A stretch of 64,000 nucleotides of DNA from assembly GCA_019750465.1 (NCBI GenBank), contig JAIEOP010000147.1, positions 1 to 64,000 on the forward strand. Direction: 5' to 3'. Source of the stretch: Acetobacteraceae bacterium (GTDB lineage: Bacteria; Pseudomonadota; Alphaproteobacteria; Acetobacterales; Acetobacteraceae). Under the pieces are notes generated by a model. That model did no database searches. It worked only from the letters and a program-made list of their open reading frames with translations, and was not told the origin of the DNA. A program made the position numbers and the translations under genes. This document shows positions 33,621-41,766 of the stretch, piece after piece (position 1 is the first letter of the stretch; each line of letters opens with the position of its first letter).

Positions 33621-34691
33621 ATGGACGGAACCCTGCCACAGCGCCCGGCCGCAGTTGGCGGCGCCACGGCCGCCTCCATCCGCATCGTCAACCTGGCGTT
33701 GCAGGGCGGCGGCGCGCACGGCGCCTTCGCCTGGGGCGTGCTGGACCGCCTGCTGGAGAACGCCGGCCGCATCGCCATCGAGGGCATCAGCGCGACCTCG
33801 GCCGGCGCCATGAACGCGGCCTGCGTCGCCTATGGCATGGCCGAGGGTGGACCGGAGAGGGCACGCGCGGTGCTGGAGCGTTTCTGGATGCGCATCAGCG
33901 ACAGCGCCGCGATGAGCCCATTGCAGCCGAGCTGGATCGACAGGCTGCAGGCGAATTGGGGCCTGCAATGGTCGCCGAGCTACCTGGCCTTCGACCTGGT
34001 GACGCGGCTGTTCAGCCCGTACGAGTTCAATCCCTTCAACCTGAACCCGCTGCGCGACGTGCTGGAGCGGACGGTGGATTTCGCCGTGCTGCGCGATGCC
34101 CCCTGCCCGGTGAAGCTGTTCCTCTCCGCCACCAACGTGCGCACCGGCAGGGTGAAGGTGTTCGAGAAGGGAGAGCTCTCGGCCGATGCCGTGCTTGCCT
34201 CCGCCTGCCTGCCCTTCCTGTTCCACGCCGTGGAGATCGGCGGCGAGGCATACTGGGATGGCGGCTACATGGGCAACCCGGCGATCTTCCCGCTGATCTA
34301 CGGCTGCGAGAGCCGCGACGTCGTGGTGGTGCACATCAACCCGACGATGCGCGCCGAGGTGCCGCGCACCGCCCGGGACATCCTGAACCGGGTGAACGAG
34401 ATCAGCTTCAACTCCTCGCTCATGCGGGAGATGCGCGCGATCCAATTCGTCACCGACCTGATCGACCAGGGCCGCGTGCCGGACGGCAAGCTGAAGCGCA
34501 TGCTGGTCCATGCCATCGCGGCCGACGAGGTGATGGGGCGGCTCGGCGTCAACTCCAAGCTGAACGCGGACCGTGCCTTCCTGTGCGAGCTGCGCGATGC
34601 CGGGCGCCGGCACGCGGCATTGTGGCTGGACGCGAACTGGGCCGATCTCGGCGAGCGCTCCACGACGGACCTGCGCGCCGCCTATCTTTGA
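33621..34691 (+). CDS. Patatin-like phospholipase/esterase
   Basis: The 356-residue protein has the patatin oxyanion motif LQGGGAHGAFAWGV. The nucleophile region ATSAGAMNA has an Ala where the usual G-x-S-x-G has its first Gly. The catalytic Asp is in YWDGGYMGNP. It forms a unit with bdhA (one base apart), so an acyl-ester substrate in polyhydroxybutyrate or lipid metabolism is likely. Its end overlaps the convergent topoisomerase gene by ten bases. Confidence 0.88.
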   Translation: MDGTLPQRPAAVGGATAASIRIVNLALQGGGAHGAFAWGVLDRLLENAGRIAIEGISATSAGAMNAACVAYGMAEGGPERARAVLERFWMRISDSAAMSPLQPSWIDRLQANWGLQWSPSYLAFDLVTRLFSPYEFNPFNLNPLRDVLERTVDFAVLRDAPCPVKLFLSATNVRTGRVKVFEKGELSADAVLASACLPFLFHAVEIGGEAYWDGGYMGNPAIFPLIYGCESRDVVVVHINPTMRAEVPRTARDILNRVNEISFNSSLMREMRAIQFVTDLIDQGRVPDGKLKRMLVHAIAADEVMGRLGVNSKLNADRAFLCELRDAGRRHAALWLDANWADLGERSTTDLRAAYL

Positions 34692-35785
34692 GCCGCGGCT
34701 GCGCCACCGCCCTGCAGCCGCCGCGCCAGCAGCGCAAGCACGGCGGCTTCCTCGGGAGGCAGCGCGCCGATGCCGTCGCGCAGCTCGGCCATGGCTTCCT
34801 CGCCCGCCTCCAGGACCAGGCCGCCATCAAGGTAGCCGTCCAGCACCGCGGGGTGGATGTAGCATTGGCGGCAGACGGTGGGTGTATTGCCCAGTCGCGC
34901 CGCCACGCGCTCGATGGCCGCGCGCATGTTGCGCTTCGCCGCCGCCTGCTTGTCCACCGCCTCGAACTCGCGCAGCGCGAGGGCCGCCAGCACGGTGCCG
35001 GCCCAGGTGCGGAAATCCTTGGCCGTGACCGGCTGGCCGGCGATCTCGCGCAGGTAGGCGTTCACGTCGGCCGATCCGACGTCGCGCACCACGCCGTCCG
35101 CATCGCGGTACTGGAACAGCTCCTGCCCCGGCAGGTCCTGGCAGGCCTTGACGATGCGCGCCACCCGCCGGTCGCGGATGCCGAGCTGCCAGGTGCGGCC
35201 GCTCTTGCCCTTGAAGGCGAAGCGCAGCTCCGCCCCTTCGACGCTGACATGGCGGTTGCGCAGGGTGGTCAGGCCATAGCTGCGATTCTGCTTCGCGTAG
35301 TCGTCGTTCCCGACACGGATCAGCGTCGTGTCGAGCAGGTGCACGATGGTGGCGAGCACCTTCTCCCGCGGCAGGCCAGGGCGGCCCATGTCCTCGGCCA
35401 CGCGGGCGCGAATGCCCGGCAGGGCGCGGGCGAAGTCGAGCATCCGATCGTATTTCGCGGCGTCGCGCACCGCGCGCCATTGCGGGTGGTAGCGGTACTG
35501 CTTGCGCCCCTTCTGGTCCCGGCCGGTCGCCTGGATATGGCCATCCGCGTACGGGCAGATCCAGACCTGCGTCCAGGCCGGCGGGATGGCGAGCGCGCGG
35601 ATGCGCCGCAGCGTCGCGGCATCCTTCACCGCTCTGCCCTTCGGCAACCGGTAGCTGAACCCGCTGCCGGCCCGCCGCCGGCCGATTCCCGGCCCCTCGT
35701 CCGAGACGTAGCGCAGGCCTGCCTCCTCCGCGGCCTGGCGGGGATCGATGATGGCGGCCGACTGCGTGTCGTCGTCGAAGGGCAT
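34682..35785 (-). CDS. DNA topoisomerase IB (poxvirus-type)
   Basis: The 367-residue protein matches bacterial type IB topoisomerases. It has IPPAWTQVWICPYADGHIQA, RDQKGRKQYRYHPQWR, then the catalytic region with RVGNDDYAKQNRSYGLTTLR, KDFRTWAGTVLAAL and the nucleophile Tyr in TPTVCRQCYIHPAV. It relaxes supercoils through a 3'-phosphotyrosine intermediate. The ATG at 35783-35785 is the likely start; the longer frame adds 11 unmatched residues. It is convergent with the patatin gene and their ends overlap by ten bases. Confidence 0.94.
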   Translation of the reverse strand: MPFDDDTQSAAIIDPRQAAEEAGLRYVSDEGPGIGRRRAGSGFSYRLPKGRAVKDAATLRRIRALAIPPAWTQVWICPYADGHIQATGRDQKGRKQYRYHPQWRAVRDAAKYDRMLDFARALPGIRARVAEDMGRPGLPREKVLATIVHLLDTTLIRVGNDDYAKQNRSYGLTTLRNRHVSVEGAELRFAFKGKSGRTWQLGIRDRRVARIVKACQDLPGQELFQYRDADGVVRDVGSADVNAYLREIAGQPVTAKDFRTWAGTVLAALALREFEAVDKQAAAKRNMRAAIERVAARLGNTPTVCRQCYIHPAVLDGYLDGGLVLEAGEEAMAELRDGIGALPPEEAAVLALLARRLQGGGAAAAQR

Positions 35786-35866
35786 GGGCGGGGACCGGCG
35801 CTCACCGGCCTCAAGCACGCCGCCCCGCCGCTGGTTGCATCGGGCGGCCGATATCGCCGCGTCCGG

Positions 35867-36781
35867 TCAGCCCGGTTCGGACGACGAGGCCGAGCGTGCC
35901 GCGTAGCGCGCCACCATAGAGGCGCAGAACGCCGCGAATTCCTCCGGATTCAGGGGCGGGCTGGTGTGGTGGGGCGCAATGCCGCGGTGCTCCGGCGTGA
36001 AGCAGAAGGTCACTGTGACATCGAAATCCGCGAGCGCCGCCATCTGCCGGTCGAACCAATGCAGCGCATCGGGCCGGAAGCTGTCCGCCCATGACAGCCC
36101 GGTCCGCAGGTGCCGTACGCCGAGGCGGCGCATCCACGCCACCGCCTCGTCCAGCCGGTGGTCCAGGAAATGGAACCATTGGCAAAGGCCGAGTGCCGGC
36201 GTTTGGCGGGCGAACTCTTCAAGGGCCAGCTTCGGCGTCCCGTCCTCCCGCAGCAGACCCATGGCGAAGTGGCGGTAGTAGGAGGACCCCTCCGCCTCGC
36301 GGTGGCGGGTCGTCGCTTCCCAGGCGCGCGGCAGGTCGTAAAGGCTGTACCAGTGGATGCGCGGCGCGCGGCCCGTCAGCAAGGCAGCCGTCCGCGCAAG
36401 GCCCCAAAGCTGCACCTCCTCGGCGCCGAAGGAGGACACCCCGACTTCCGAGACCCAGACCGGCAACGTCGTCACCGCCTCGATCTCGGCGATCTTTTCC
36501 GGCCACTCGTCGATCTGCCAGAGGTTCCAGTCGAGCGGAAAGCCGTGCACGGCAACGGCATCGACATGATCCAGCACGCCGCGGCCGGCCATGTTGCGGA
36601 TGAAGCCGGGATCGATGGGGGAGATCCCGCCAAGCACGCGCGGCAGCGTCGGATGCGTCGCGCGGATGGCCTTCGCGGCGCCGGTCGCCATCTCCGCGAA
36701 CCGCGCCCAGTCGGGGTCGATTTCCGGGTCCCAGTGCGACTTGTTGTTCGGCTCGTTCCAGATCATGGCTGCTTCGATCAT
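35867..36781 (-). CDS. Glycoside-hydrolase-like TIM barrel, apparently circularly permuted
   Basis: The 304-residue protein starts at the strand that normally lies mid-barrel: MIWNEPNNKSHW (acid/base candidate Glu10). The second candidate Glu112 is in VWVSEVGVSSFG. After the C-terminal half-barrel comes LGVRHLRTGLSWADSF (220-235) and FDVTVTFCFTPEHRG (253-267), then EEFAAFCASMVARYA. These match the first strands that usually precede W-N-E-P in clan A glycosidases such as GH39. No signal peptide is present, so it acts in the cytosol. It is the last gene of the leftward half of the glycan cluster. The four-base overlap with the methyltransferase supports its start. Confidence 0.75.
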   Translation of the reverse strand: MIEAAMIWNEPNNKSHWDPEIDPDWARFAEMATGAAKAIRATHPTLPRVLGGISPIDPGFIRNMAGRGVLDHVDAVAVHGFPLDWNLWQIDEWPEKIAEIEAVTTLPVWVSEVGVSSFGAEEVQLWGLARTAALLTGRAPRIHWYSLYDLPRAWEATTRHREAEGSSYYRHFAMGLLREDGTPKLALEEFARQTPALGLCQWFHFLDHRLDEAVAWMRRLGVRHLRTGLSWADSFRPDALHWFDRQMAALADFDVTVTFCFTPEHRGIAPHHTSPPLNPEEFAAFCASMVARYAARSASSSEPG

Positions 36782-37569
36782 GGACCGCCGCTCCCGCCGT
36801 CCTTCAAGGATGACGCCGCTGCCGCCGGATACACTGCCGCGCCGTCATCCGGCGCCGCCGTCCTGTGGCAGAGATAGACCTCTTCCTCCGGATGGGCCGT
36901 GATCTCGAACCCGGCAGCACGCAGCATGGCCTCCGCGCAGGCACGATTCGGCACCCACCAGTTCGTCGGATCCCCGGCATATCGGCGCTCGACGAAGTGC
37001 AACTTCGGCCAGCCCGGATGATCGAACGCGGCGATGTCCTCGAACGCATAGTCGGCCTGCACCGGCGCCAATTCCGTGCCGCCCCGTTGCATGGACTGGA
37101 ACACCAGCTTGTCGCGCGCGACATGCTCATGGATCAGGTCGAGCGCAAGCAGAGGGTGGCGCAGGTGGTAGAGCACGCCCATGAACAGCACGATGTCGAA
37201 GCGTTCGCCCAGGCGCGCGACGTCGTAGACCGAGAGCCTGTGGAACTCGATGTCCTGTCCGGTCACCTGCGCGGCAAACCGCGCCTGCTCGAGGTATCGC
37301 TCGTCCGAATCGATGCCGACGACGCGCGTCGCACCCCGTCTTTTCATCTCGATGGCATAGAAACCGCCGTTGCAACCGATGTCGAGAACGCTGCGGCCGG
37401 TCAGGTCCGGCGCGATGGCGTGCTCGAAGCGGCGCCACTTCACGGCGGGGTAGTCGCCAAGAAAGTGCGCCGGCGCCGTGGCGACGCCGGCAAGATCGAT
37501 GTTGTGGAACCAGGGGCCGAGCGCCTCGACACGCTGCCGGATGGCGCTCCTGTCCTGCCAGCTGCTCAT
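36778..37569 (-). CDS. SAM-dependent methyltransferase (TIGR04290-like)
   Basis: The 263-residue class I methyltransferase has motif I VLDIGCNGGFYAIEM at 61-75 and the acidic VVGIDSDERYLEQA. FDIVLFMGVLYHLRHPL comes later, then the substrate-domain residues NWWVPNRACAEAML. From memory it resembles the TIGR04290 family, found beside glycosyltransferases and a radical SAM protein. It overlaps both neighbours (histidine phosphatase and GH-like gene) by four bases. O-methylation of inositol or a sugar is the natural guess. Confidence 0.82.
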   Translation of the reverse strand: MSSWQDRSAIRQRVEALGPWFHNIDLAGVATAPAHFLGDYPAVKWRRFEHAIAPDLTGRSVLDIGCNGGFYAIEMKRRGATRVVGIDSDERYLEQARFAAQVTGQDIEFHRLSVYDVARLGERFDIVLFMGVLYHLRHPLLALDLIHEHVARDKLVFQSMQRGGTELAPVQADYAFEDIAAFDHPGWPKLHFVERRYAGDPTNWWVPNRACAEAMLRAAGFEITAHPEEEVYLCHRTAAPDDGAAVYPAAAASSLKDGGSGGP

Positions 37570-38165
37570 GCGACTGTCTCGTTCACCTGGAGAACCTTGG
37601 CGCCGCCCTCCCACAGTGCGACGGCGCTGATGGACGCCGGCGCGATCTCGAAGCGGGCATGGCAGTCGAGCGACAGGCCCAGGATGCCGGCGAGTGCCGC
37701 CTTGATCACGTCGGCATGGCTCACCGCAACCACGGTTCCGCCAGGGTGGCGTGCCCGCAGGCACCAGGCCCACCGCAGCACACGGTCCTGCGCCTCCGCC
37801 ATGCTCTCGCCGCGCGGCGGTCGCACGGTCGCCCGCGCGTCGTTCCACCGCTGCCAGAGCGGATCGTCGTGCAGGGTTGCGAAGGTGAGACCGGTCCAGT
37901 CGCCGAAGTCGATCTCGTCGATATCCGGCGCGACCGCTGCCGGAAGCCCGCAGCGCAATGCGACAACTTCAGCGGTCTCGCACGCGCGCCGCTGCGGACT
38001 CGCATACAAGGCCCGAGGGCTCTCGCGCATCAGTCGATCGGCGAGGCGCGCGGCCTGCGCATGCCCGGCCTCGTCCAACCCGACGTCCGCCATCCGGCCA
38101 CAGAGGACGCTGGCCAAGCGCGTATGCGTCGCATGCCGCACGAGCCAGAGAAGCGTCGAAGCCAC
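37566..38165 (-). CDS. Histidine phosphatase family protein
   Basis: The 199-residue protein starts at GTG 38163-38165 with LWLVRHATHTRLASVLCGR, the RHG-type catalytic motif with the phospho-accepting His, and GLDEAGHAQAARLADRL. LYASPQRRACETAE and GESMAEAQDRV follow, with the second catalytic His in VVAVSHADVIKAAL. Such enzymes remove phosphate from sugars or small phosphoesters. It starts 11 bases after the inositol-phosphate synthase, so dephosphorylation of inositol-phosphate is a reasonable proposal. Confidence 0.87.
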   Translation of the reverse strand: MASTLLWLVRHATHTRLASVLCGRMADVGLDEAGHAQAARLADRLMRESPRALYASPQRRACETAEVVALRCGLPAAVAPDIDEIDFGDWTGLTFATLHDDPLWQRWNDARATVRPPRGESMAEAQDRVLRWAWCLRARHPGGTVVAVSHADVIKAALAGILGLSLDCHARFEIAPASISAVALWEGGAKVLQVNETVA

Positions 38166-38176
38166 CTGCCCGACCC

Positions 38177-39256
38177 TCAGGGCATACCGCGAATGAAGCG
38201 CAGCGTCCGCTCCCGGGCCTCCTGATCGGTGAACTGCACGGGCGGTGACTTCATGAAATAGCCGGCCGGCCCCTCCAGCACGCCGCCGATGCCGCGATCC
38301 ATCGCCAACTTGGCGCAGCGCACGGCGTCGATCACCACCCCGGCCGAATTGGGCGAATCCCAGACTTCCAGTTTCAGCTCAATGTTGAGTGGAACGCCGC
38401 CGAAAGCCGTTCCCTCCATGCGGATGTACGCCCATTTGCGATCGGTCAGCCACGGGACGAAGTCGCTGGGGCCGACATGCACGTCGCCCTCGGCCATCGG
38501 CGCGTCGAGCTGGCTGGTCACGGCCCGCGTCTTGGACAGCTTCTTGGATTCCAGCCGGTCGCGCTCCAGCATGTTCAGGAAATCGGCGTTGCCGCCGAAA
38601 TTCAACTGATACGTGCGATCGAGGCGCACGCCCCGTTCGCGGAACAGGTTCGTGAGGACACGGTGCAGGATGGTGGCACCGACCTGGCTCTTGATATCGT
38701 CGCCGAGCAGCGGCAGCCCACGTGCCCCGAAGCGTTGCGCCCACCCCGCATCGGACGCGATGAACACCGGCACACAATTGACGAAGGCGCAGCCCGCGGC
38801 CAGCGCCTGTTCCGCATACCATTCCGTTGCGCGCTGCGCGCCGACCGGCAGATACGATACCAGCACGTCCGTACGCGTCCGGCGCAGTTCGCCGGCCACG
38901 TCCGCCAGGTGTCCATCCGCTTCTGAAACGGCACCAGAGACGTAGCGGCCGAGACCGTCCAGGGTGGGGCCGCGCAGCACCTCCACACCGGATACCGCGG
39001 GGCTGGCGAAGCGATGGGTGTTGTTCGGCGCCGCGAAGATGGCATCCGCGAGATCGCGGCCAACCTTGGAAGCCGAAACGTCGAAGGCTGCGGAGACGAT
39101 CACGTCGCCGATGCAGTACCCGCCGATCTCGGCACTCATCAGCCCTGGCGGCGCTTCGGACGGCGAGACGTCACGGTAGAATTCGAGCCCCTGCACGAAG
39201 GAAGAGGCACAATTGCCGATGCCGACAAGACCAACGCGCAGCGACCTCGCTCCCAA
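38177..39256 (-). CDS. myo-Inositol-1-phosphate synthase (Ino1 family)
   Basis: The 359-residue protein matches the prokaryotic Ino1 family: [84 protein letters not shown] and [13 protein letters not shown]. It isomerises glucose 6-phosphate to inositol 1-phosphate using NAD. The start is TTG at 39254-39256 with GGAGG nine bases upstream; a stop codon lies two codons before it in frame, so no upstream ATG is possible. It leads the leftward operon of the glycan cluster. Confidence 0.92.
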   Translation of the reverse strand: MGARSLRVGLVGIGNCASSFVQGLEFYRDVSPSEAPPGLMSAEIGGYCIGDVIVSAAFDVSASKVGRDLADAIFAAPNNTHRFASPAVSGVEVLRGPTLDGLGRYVSGAVSEADGHLADVAGELRRTRTDVLVSYLPVGAQRATEWYAEQALAAGCAFVNCVPVFIASDAGWAQRFGARGLPLLGDDIKSQVGATILHRVLTNLFRERGVRLDRTYQLNFGGNADFLNMLERDRLESKKLSKTRAVTSQLDAPMAEGDVHVGPSDFVPWLTDRKWAYIRMEGTAFGGVPLNIELKLEVWDSPNSAGVVIDAVRCAKLAMDRGIGGVLEGPAGYFMKSPPVQFTDQEARERTLRFIRGMP

Positions 39257-39559
39257 GGGTCATCCTCCAGTGGGCGATGCGGCGACCAGCAAAGGTCGCC
39301 GGGCAGGCGATGAACCCGCCGATCCTGTCATCGTTCCAAGCCCTGTGGAGGTGCGTCGGCGAGACACCGGAATGTGACGAGAACGGTGTCCGCACCGGAG
39401 CGGGGAAGCCACGTTCTTCCGGCACGAGGTGGGCGCATCCCACTGAACACCGCGCCGCAACGGCCATCAGGTAGCGGAATCGCGCGGAACTCAGAAGCCG
39501 GAGTGTTGCGCTGATGAGAACAGGAACACGGTGCCGCTTCGTCGGCAGGACGGGCACGC
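39257..39559. promoter_or_regulatory. Divergent promoter region of the glycan cluster
   Basis: This 303-base spacer separates the leftward inositol-phosphate synthase operon from the rightward epimerase/glycosyltransferase operon and should carry promoters for both. I cannot place convincing -35/-10 pairs by eye. No ORF here has family similarity. Confidence 0.5.
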
Positions 39560-40690
39560 GTGGCTGACAGAATCCTCGTCACCGGCGGTGCCGGCTTCAT
39601 CGGTCGGCATCTTGCTCACGCGTTGTTGCGCCGGGGATATCACGTACGGGTCCTCGACAACCTCATTGAGCAGGTGCACGGCAGCCGGCCCGCGGTCGGC
39701 ACCCGCGATGCAGACGGCGAAATCGACCTCGTGATCGGTGACGTGCGGGACGATGCGGCAGTCGGCCGCGCGCTCCGCGGCATCGACATGGTGGTGCATC
39801 TGGCCGCGGAGGTCGGCGTCGGCCAGAGCATGTATGCCGTCGATCGCTATGTCTCGGTCAATGACCACGGCACGGCCGTGCTCTTCCAGCACCTCATTGC
39901 GGCGCCGGTACGGCGCGTTGTTGTTGCGTCCTCGATGAGCATCTACGGCGAGGGCCTGTATCGCGACGCGGAAGGCCGGGTTGTGGCGCAGGCGGCGCGG
40001 CTGCCGCGCAGCGGTGCCGCGCACGGCTCGGCCTGGGACCCGCTCGACGAGCAGGGGCGGCCGCTGACGCCGATCCCGACGCCCGAGTGGAAGCAGCCTG
40101 CGCTCGCCTCGGTCTATGCGATCTCGAAATTCGTGCAGGAGCGCCTGACCCTGACGCTCGCCCCCGCCTACGGCATGGAAGGCGTCGCATTGCGTCTGTG
40201 GAACGCCTATGGACCGGGGCAGGCCCTGTCCAACCCCTATACGGGTGTGCTGGCGATCTTCGCATCGCGGCTCCTCAACGGGCAACGGCCGCTGGTCTTC
40301 GAGGACGGCAACCAGCGGCGCGACTTCGTGCATGTCGAGGACGTGGCGGCGGCCTTCGTCCTTGCGCTGGAACATCCGCGGGCGCCCGGCGGGGTCTTCA
40401 ACATCGCCAGCGGCGAGGACCGCAGCGTGCGGGACGTGGCAATGTTGCTCGCCTCCGCGATGGGGCGACCGAACTTGGCACCGGAGATCACCGGGCAGGC
40501 GCGCGCGGGCGACGTCCGCCATTGCATCCCGGATCTCACCCTTGCACGCGAAGTGCTGGGTTATGCGCCGCGGCGCGCCTTCACAGACGGTCTGCGGGAG
40601 CTGTCCGACTGGGTGGCGCGTCAGCGGGCCGCCGAGGATCGAGTGCAGCAGGCGCGGCAGGAACTCGAAGCGCGGGGGCTGGTCGCGTGA
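39560..40690 (+). CDS. NAD-dependent nucleotide-sugar epimerase/dehydratase
   Basis: The 376-residue extended SDR begins at GTG 39560 with ADRILVTGGAGFIGRHLA. It has VVHLAAEVGVGQSMYAV, ASSMSIYGEG and the catalytic VYAISKFVQERL (Y-x3-K), then LWNAYGPGQALSNPYTGV. This is the UDP-glucose 4-epimerase-like group. The central insert LDEQGRPLTPIPTPEWK is unusual but fits members of similar clusters. It is the first gene of the rightward operon; its stop overlaps the next GTG (40687-40690). Confidence 0.88.
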   Translation: MADRILVTGGAGFIGRHLAHALLRRGYHVRVLDNLIEQVHGSRPAVGTRDADGEIDLVIGDVRDDAAVGRALRGIDMVVHLAAEVGVGQSMYAVDRYVSVNDHGTAVLFQHLIAAPVRRVVVASSMSIYGEGLYRDAEGRVVAQAARLPRSGAAHGSAWDPLDEQGRPLTPIPTPEWKQPALASVYAISKFVQERLTLTLAPAYGMEGVALRLWNAYGPGQALSNPYTGVLAIFASRLLNGQRPLVFEDGNQRRDFVHVEDVAAAFVLALEHPRAPGGVFNIASGEDRSVRDVAMLLASAMGRPNLAPEITGQARAGDVRHCIPDLTLAREVLGYAPRRAFTDGLRELSDWVARQRAAEDRVQQARQELEARGLVA

Positions 40691-41766
40691 CCGCGCGGAG
40701 CATCGGCGCGCCCGGGTTGCGCCTGCGGAACCCGGTTCTGGTGACGGGGGGCGCCGGCTTCATCGGCTGCAACCTGGCCAACCGCCTGGCGGAGCAGGGC
40801 GAGGATGTCCTGGTGCTGGACGCCCTGCTGCGCCCCGGCGTGGACGCGAACCTCGCCTGGCTGCGTGCCCGCCATCCACGCAAGATCTCCGTCCTCATCG
40901 CCGACGTCCGCGATCAGGCCGCTATGGAGGCTGCCGTCCGGGACGCGAGCGCCGTCTTCCACCTGGCGGCGCAGGTCGCGGTCACGACCAGCCTCGTCGA
41001 TCCGTGCGACGACTTCTCCACGAACCTCCAGGGGACGCTGCTGGTCCTCGATGCCATACGCCGGCAGGGCCGCCCGGTGCCGGTGCTGTTCGCCAGCACG
41101 AACAAGGTGTACGGCGATCTCGCCGATGTCCCGCTACGCCTCGAGAACGAGGCCTACATGCCCTGTGACGCGGCAATCCGTGCGCATGGTGTCGCGGAGG
41201 ACCGGCCGCTGGCCTTCCACACGCCCTATGGTTGCTCGAAGGGCGCAGCGGATCAGTACGTACTGGACTGGGCGCGCAGCTACGGCGTGCCGACGGCGGT
41301 CTTTCGCATGAGCTGCATCTATGGTCCGCACCAGATGGGAACGGAGGACCAGGGCTGGGTCGCGCACTTCCTCATCAGCGCGATGCGGGGCGAGCACATC
41401 ACCATCTTCGGCGATGGCTGCCAGGTGCGCGACGTGCTGCACGTGGATGATGCCGTGGATGCCTACGTCGCCGCGTGGCAGCGCATCGAACAGGTGTCCG
41501 GCCACGCCTTCAACCTCGGCGGTGGCCCGCAGAACGCGGTCAGCCTGCGCCAGGTCCTCATGCTGATCGGCGAACACCTCGGGCGCCGTCCGCAGGTGGA
41601 GCACGCCGCCTGGCGTGCCGGCGACCAGCGCTACTATGTCTCTGACACGCGCCGGGCCGCGCACGCCCTTGGTCTGGGCCCACCGCGCCGATGGCACGAC
41701 GGCATCATCGGGCTGGCACGCTGGCTGGCGGCGGAGCGGGTGCTGGTGGAGGAGGCGGCGCCGTGA
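40687..41766 (+). CDS. NAD-dependent nucleotide-sugar epimerase (CDP-paratose 2-epimerase-like)
   Basis: The 359-residue extended SDR has PVLVTGGAGFIGCNLANRL, VFHLAAQVAVTTSLVDPCDD, FASTNKVYGDLADVP, HTPYGCSKGAADQYVLDWA and MSCIYGPHQMGTEDQGWVAHF. The NKVYGD and YGCSKGAADQY motifs are those of CDP-paratose/CDP-tyvelose 2-epimerases, though substrate assignment is uncertain. GTG at 40687 sits in the previous gene's stop. It supplies a rearranged nucleotide sugar for the glycosyltransferases that follow. Confidence 0.87.
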   Translation: MTARSIGAPGLRLRNPVLVTGGAGFIGCNLANRLAEQGEDVLVLDALLRPGVDANLAWLRARHPRKISVLIADVRDQAAMEAAVRDASAVFHLAAQVAVTTSLVDPCDDFSTNLQGTLLVLDAIRRQGRPVPVLFASTNKVYGDLADVPLRLENEAYMPCDAAIRAHGVAEDRPLAFHTPYGCSKGAADQYVLDWARSYGVPTAVFRMSCIYGPHQMGTEDQGWVAHFLISAMRGEHITIFGDGCQVRDVLHVDDAVDAYVAAWQRIEQVSGHAFNLGGGPQNAVSLRQVLMLIGEHLGRRPQVEHAAWRAGDQRYYVSDTRRAAHALGLGPPRRWHDGIIGLARWLAAERVLVEEAAP

